Source: a virus
Virus record (IMG/VR): IMGVR_UViG_3300046519_000339
Span: 1-40,530 of that record
Reading direction: 5' to 3' (one strand)
Length of the DNA stretch: 40,530 nt
A model generated the notes under the pieces. That model had not been told where the DNA came from, did no database searches, and was given only the letters and a program-made list of their open reading frames with translations. Within the stretch, counting starts at the first letter, position 1. Each line of letters opens with the position of its first letter. This document shows positions 37,711 through 40,530 of this stretch, one piece after another. The position numbers were made by a program, and so were the translations under genes.

Positions 37711-39861
37711 TCAGGCTCGCTTCTTCCAGCCCCAGCCGCTGTTGGCGGTCAGGAGCTCGGGCTTTGCGGGAGCGCCGGGAGGCGGCGCGGCGGGGGTGGG
37801 CGTTGGGCGATCCCAAAGGGCGTCGAGCTCGAGCTGTCCGGTCATCCGGCGGCGGGCCAGCTCCAGCCAATCGGGTTCGGCCCCGACGACGCCGACGCCC
37901 TTGGAGCGGGCGAGAGCGGCGTTGTAGACGTAGAGGTCCATCTCTTCGTTGCGGCGACGCACCCGGACCCAGGTCGCGGGCTTCATCACGCCGGTCTTCT
38001 TGTCTTGCCGCTCGATCAAGGCCTCGGCGGTCAGCTCGTCGAAGAAGTCGCGCTCCAGCCAGCCGGGCCAGACAGGCTTCCAGGGCGAGCGGGCCGAGGC
38101 CTCGCCGGCCAGGACGGCCGGGATGACGTCGTTGAGCAGCTCGCGCTTGAGGTCCCAGGTCCCGACCCGCCAGGTGCGGCAGCGCACCACCGTGCCGTCA
38201 GGGCCGCGCAGCTTCTGGATCGAGCCGCGTCGCAGCGGCATCAGGCCCCAGCCGTCCGCCCCGTCCAGGGCCTTGGCGTCGGGGAAGCGGGAGCAGAACG
38301 AGTAGACGTGGAACGTGCCGTAACCGCTGTCGACGCCGAAGCCTTCCAGGCCCAGGCGGCCGCCGTCCTCGTGCGGGTAGGTCCGGCTGCGCAGCTCCTC
38401 GACGGCGCGCCAGAGCGTCAGGTCATGGGGCGAGCCCTCGATCCGTCCGCGGTCGACGATGGTGTGGCGGGCCTCGGGACCCCAGCCGTAGACCGTCCAC
38501 TGGGCCCAGTCGCCGTTGAGGTCGACCGCGTTGGTCAGCAGCTCGAAGCCCGAAGGCACGACAGCCCGGACCAGGCGGGCGTCGCGCTTGGCCAGAAGCA
38601 ACTCGATCGGCGTCTGCAGGACCTGCAGCTGATAGGCCTGGCCCAGGATCTGCTGGCTGAAGGAGGTCTTCACCGCCTCGGTTCCGGTCTCGGCCTTGCG
38701 GTGCTCGCTGGCGATGTGGTCCCAGTCGATCGCCGAGGAGACGATCTGCCAGGCGAAGTAGCTGGGCTGGCGGTGCTCCAGCGGGCGGGCCCGCCAGGTC
38801 TCGAAATCGGCGGCTCGGATGAACCAGGCGGGTGCCGGATTGGCCTCGTCCTTGGAAGGGAAGGTCGGGATCCAGCCGCCGCGTTGGCAGTTCATGGGCC
38901 GGTACGGGTGGCAGCGCCGGACCATGTCCTCCTTGTGCTGGTGGCGGATCTCGCCGCCGCACTCGGGACAATTGAAGTGCGGTGTCTCGCCCAGCTTCAG
39001 GCCCTGCATACGGTCGTAGTCCAGGCGGATCAGAACGCCGTTGGGATCGTCGCCGCAGTGCGGGCAGGGGTGGTAGAGCTGGCGCTGGTCGCCGGCCAGG
39101 TAGTCCTCGGTGACGGGGCAGCCCACCAGCTCGGGCGCGGCGCCCTCCTCGCGCTCGCCCGGGGTCTCCTCGCTCTTGGCCCGGACGATGCCGGGCGTGG
39201 CGTTGTGGAAGGTCTTGGCCCCGGCCCGCTCCCAGCGCAGCTGGCGCATGCGGATCTGCGAACGCGGATCCCCGCGGCCGCCGACTTCCAGGTTCCAGTT
39301 CGGGGTCTCTTCATAGACGACCAGGCACAGGCTGATCATCTGCAGGGCCTTGGGCGAGCCGGCCCCGAAGAACTGACCGTAGCCGCCCGAGAACTTCTTG
39401 TAGGTCGAGCTGCTGCCCGTCTCGTCGCGGCTGGAGACCGGGCGAAGCTTGCGCTTCAGCTCGGGCGTGGCGTCGCAGATCGGCTGCCACTTTGTGCGGT
39501 TGTACTTCAGCACCTCCTCGGTGCTGGGCAGGGCCACGCCCCAGGGGCGGGGCTGAACCGCCGAGTAGTACATGGTGGCCACGATACCGACCGTTGTCTT
39601 GGCGATCTGAGCCGAGCCCTTCATCGTGATGTCGCGGCACGGGTCGTCGCCGTGATGTCGATCCAGCGGCTCGATCAGGTACTCGAAGCCATCCCAGTTG
39701 AGCAGACCAGGGCGGTCGGTCCCGGTCTCGCCCGGGATGTCCAGGCGGCCCTCCGCCCATTCGCTGATGCGCTGGTCCGGAGCAGGCGTGACCACCAGGG
39801 CCAGGGCCCGTAGCAGAGACGCCGCGCCGGCCGCGACTTCCGCCGGGCTGAACACGTCCAT
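37711..39861 (-). CDS. Terminase large subunit (lambda GpA family), 716 aa
   Basis: Walker-A-like MKGSAQIAKTTV near 80-91, and Walker B-like ISLCLVVYEET near 176-186. A zinc-binding pair lies in CPHCG (266-270) and CPECGG (298-303), seen in many GpA proteins. The C-terminal nuclease part has AVDLNGDW and a later GVDSGYG segment. Length is near lambda gpA (641) with a Pro-rich tail. It cuts cos ends and drives DNA translocation into the prohead. It starts one base after the small subunit stop. Confidence 0.95.
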   Translation of the reverse strand: MDVFSPAEVAAGAASLLRALALVVTPAPDQRISEWAEGRLDIPGETGTDRPGLLNWDGFEYLIEPLDRHHGDDPCRDITMKGSAQIAKTTVGIVATMYYSAVQPRPWGVALPSTEEVLKYNRTKWQPICDATPELKRKLRPVSSRDETGSSSTYKKFSGGYGQFFGAGSPKALQMISLCLVVYEETPNWNLEVGGRGDPRSQIRMRQLRWERAGAKTFHNATPGIVRAKSEETPGEREEGAAPELVGCPVTEDYLAGDQRQLYHPCPHCGDDPNGVLIRLDYDRMQGLKLGETPHFNCPECGGEIRHQHKEDMVRRCHPYRPMNCQRGGWIPTFPSKDEANPAPAWFIRAADFETWRARPLEHRQPSYFAWQIVSSAIDWDHIASEHRKAETGTEAVKTSFSQQILGQAYQLQVLQTPIELLLAKRDARLVRAVVPSGFELLTNAVDLNGDWAQWTVYGWGPEARHTIVDRGRIEGSPHDLTLWRAVEELRSRTYPHEDGGRLGLEGFGVDSGYGTFHVYSFCSRFPDAKALDGADGWGLMPLRRGSIQKLRGPDGTVVRCRTWRVGTWDLKRELLNDVIPAVLAGEASARSPWKPVWPGWLERDFFDELTAEALIERQDKKTGVMKPATWVRVRRRNEEMDLYVYNAALARSKGVGVVGAEPDWLELARRRMTGQLELDALWDRPTPTPAAPPPGAPAKPELLTANSGWGWKKRA

Positions 39862-39862
39862 G

Positions 39863-40441
39863 TCAGGCCTGGACGAGGCTTTCGTCGGCGGGTTCGTCGG
39901 CCAAGTCGTCGACGGCCAGCTCGAGACCAGCGGCCGCGCGGGTCAGGTCGCGCACGAGGGCTTCCATCAGCAGGCGATCGGAGGCCTTGAGCTCCAGCTC
40001 GACGGCGCGCAGGTCGGACATCTCGGCCAGCTTGCTGGCCAACTGGCGGCGGCGGCGCTCCAGGGCCTGGACGAAGGCGAGGCCCGCGCCCTCGACGGCG
40101 GATTGCACCGACGCGCGCGCCAACACCTCGCCCTTGCGCTCGGCCAGGTCCAGCGCCAGGACCTCGTCGCGCATGTTGCGGCGGACCGGCTCCTCGCCAC
40201 CCCGCACCCCGGGAGCAGTCTTGGTGTTTACGGCCTCCCGCTCGGCCACCTTGTCCTGCACCGCGAGCGATCCGCCGCGCGCCAGGGTGAGCGCGTTGAA
40301 TTCGACGGTTTCAACGTTGCCCCGGCCGCTCCGCTTCACAGGAACGTCGGAATTGGCGGCGATGAACCGCGAGATGCTCGATTGCGCCACGCCCAACAGG
40401 CGGGCGGCTTCGGATTGAGAGACCCAACGCTCGTCGGCCAT
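39863..40441 (-). CDS. Terminase small subunit (Nu1-like), 192 aa
   Basis: The N-terminal winged HTH (WVSQSEAARLLGVAQSSISR, about 6-25) is the DNA-recognition fold of Nu1-type subunits. A helical self-association region follows, with LASKLAEMSDLRAVELELKA at about 134-153. It binds sites near cos and positions the large subunit. The ATG at 40441 is followed upstream by repeats (40459-40485) that could be its sites. Confidence 0.9.
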   Translation of the reverse strand: MADERWVSQSEAARLLGVAQSSISRFIAANSDVPVKRSGRGNVETVEFNALTLARGGSLAVQDKVAEREAVNTKTAPGVRGGEEPVRRNMRDEVLALDLAERKGEVLARASVQSAVEGAGLAFVQALERRRRQLASKLAEMSDLRAVELELKASDRLLMEALVRDLTRAAAGLELAVDDLADEPADESLVQA

Positions 40442-40458
40442 GCACCAGGCCCTCCCGA

Positions 40459-40485
40459 CTATGCAGGCGCATAGCGCCTATGCAG
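40459..40485. repeat. Alternating CTATGC/GCATAG repeats upstream of the small terminase gene
   Basis: CTATGCAG (40459-40466), GCATAG (40469-40474, inverted), CTATGCAG (40478-40485). Direct copies are 19 bp apart with an inverted copy between. These are plausible terminase-binding (cosB-like) or operator sites. Confidence 0.6.
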
Positions 40486-40503
40486 CTGCCGAATAGCGTT
40501 CAC

Positions 40504-40530
40504 TAGAAAAGGCCCGCGACTTTGAGCTGC
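40504..40530 (-). other. Possible cos end
   Basis: Read on the minus strand, the window edge is GCAGCTCAAAGT then CGCGGGCCTTTTC. In lambda the left end is a 12-nt overhang followed by CGCGGGTTTTC. Here CGCGGG also begins exactly 13 nt from the edge, followed by a pyrimidine run. This fits a cos-type terminus with the small terminase gene just inside. Confidence 0.5.

Overview
The window reads as an essentially complete genome (about 40.5 kb) of a temperate, lambda-like, long-tailed phage of an alphaproteobacterium, most likely Caulobacter or a close relative. The grounds are: very high GC; a DUF2778-type lytic enzyme; an alphaproteobacterial LexA box (GAAC-N7-GAAC); and an attachment core that is the 3' half of a tRNA-Val(GAC) gene. 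This core lies inside the phage gene set, next to the integrase, and not at a border with host genes. The small terminase gene sits at the right edge, and the last bases resemble a lambda-type cos end. The sequence therefore looks like the virion or circularised form opened near cos, rather than a prophage flanked by host DNA.

Layout. (1) 50-10587, plus strand: one compact run of about 17 genes with no intergenic gap above 2 bp. It starts with an XRE-type regulator. It then holds a 1017-residue ParB-like protein with an internal duplication, many small unknown or zinc-binding early proteins, two very small membrane proteins, an excisionase-like HTH gene that overlaps the integrase by 265 bp, the tyrosine integrase, and a membrane-anchored moron candidate. 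No replication initiator, helicase, primase or polymerase is recognisable. (2) 10588-10933: attP, with the tRNA-Val core flanked on each side by paired TTCCCAG repeats (likely integrase arm sites), followed by a promoter region with a LexA box. (3) 10934-13079, plus strand: a likely SOS-controlled operon of three consecutive CxxC/CxxC zinc-ribbon proteins, two small unknowns and an SRAP (HMCES/YedK) protein. (4) 15312-13071, minus strand: the lysis block with a coiled-coil membrane protein, holin candidate, DUF2778 lytic enzyme, inner spanin and overlapping outer-spanin lipoprotein, a strong terminator, and a small membrane protein after it. (5) 15465-16388, plus strand: a lone membrane/coiled-coil gene on the opposite strand to its neighbours, probably a second moron. 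(6) 40441-16425, minus strand: morphogenesis in lambda order. The order is small and large terminase, gpW-like, an extra 185-residue protein, portal, S49 protease with nested scaffold, decoration protein D, capsid E, connectors, tail tube, G/GT chaperones with a programmed -1 frameshift, tape measure, M/L/K-like tail-tip proteins, J-like tip protein, a beta-helix tailspike, and two proteins with Sec signal peptides, one an SGNH hydrolase.

How it works together. Terminase would cut at cos and package DNA through the portal into an E/D shell matured by the S49 protease on its own scaffold domain. The tail has a tube, a 746-residue tape measure, and a J-like tip with an NlpC/P60 peptidase. Lysis would use holin, peptidoglycan enzyme and spanins. 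Integration and excision use Int, the HTH protein and attP at tRNA-Val. The SOS operon beside attP would be switched on with host DNA damage. A 17-bp palindrome (consensus TGCGAGCGGCGCTCGCA) recurs eight times through the genome, in gaps and in genes. Functions described as inferred have not been tested by any search.
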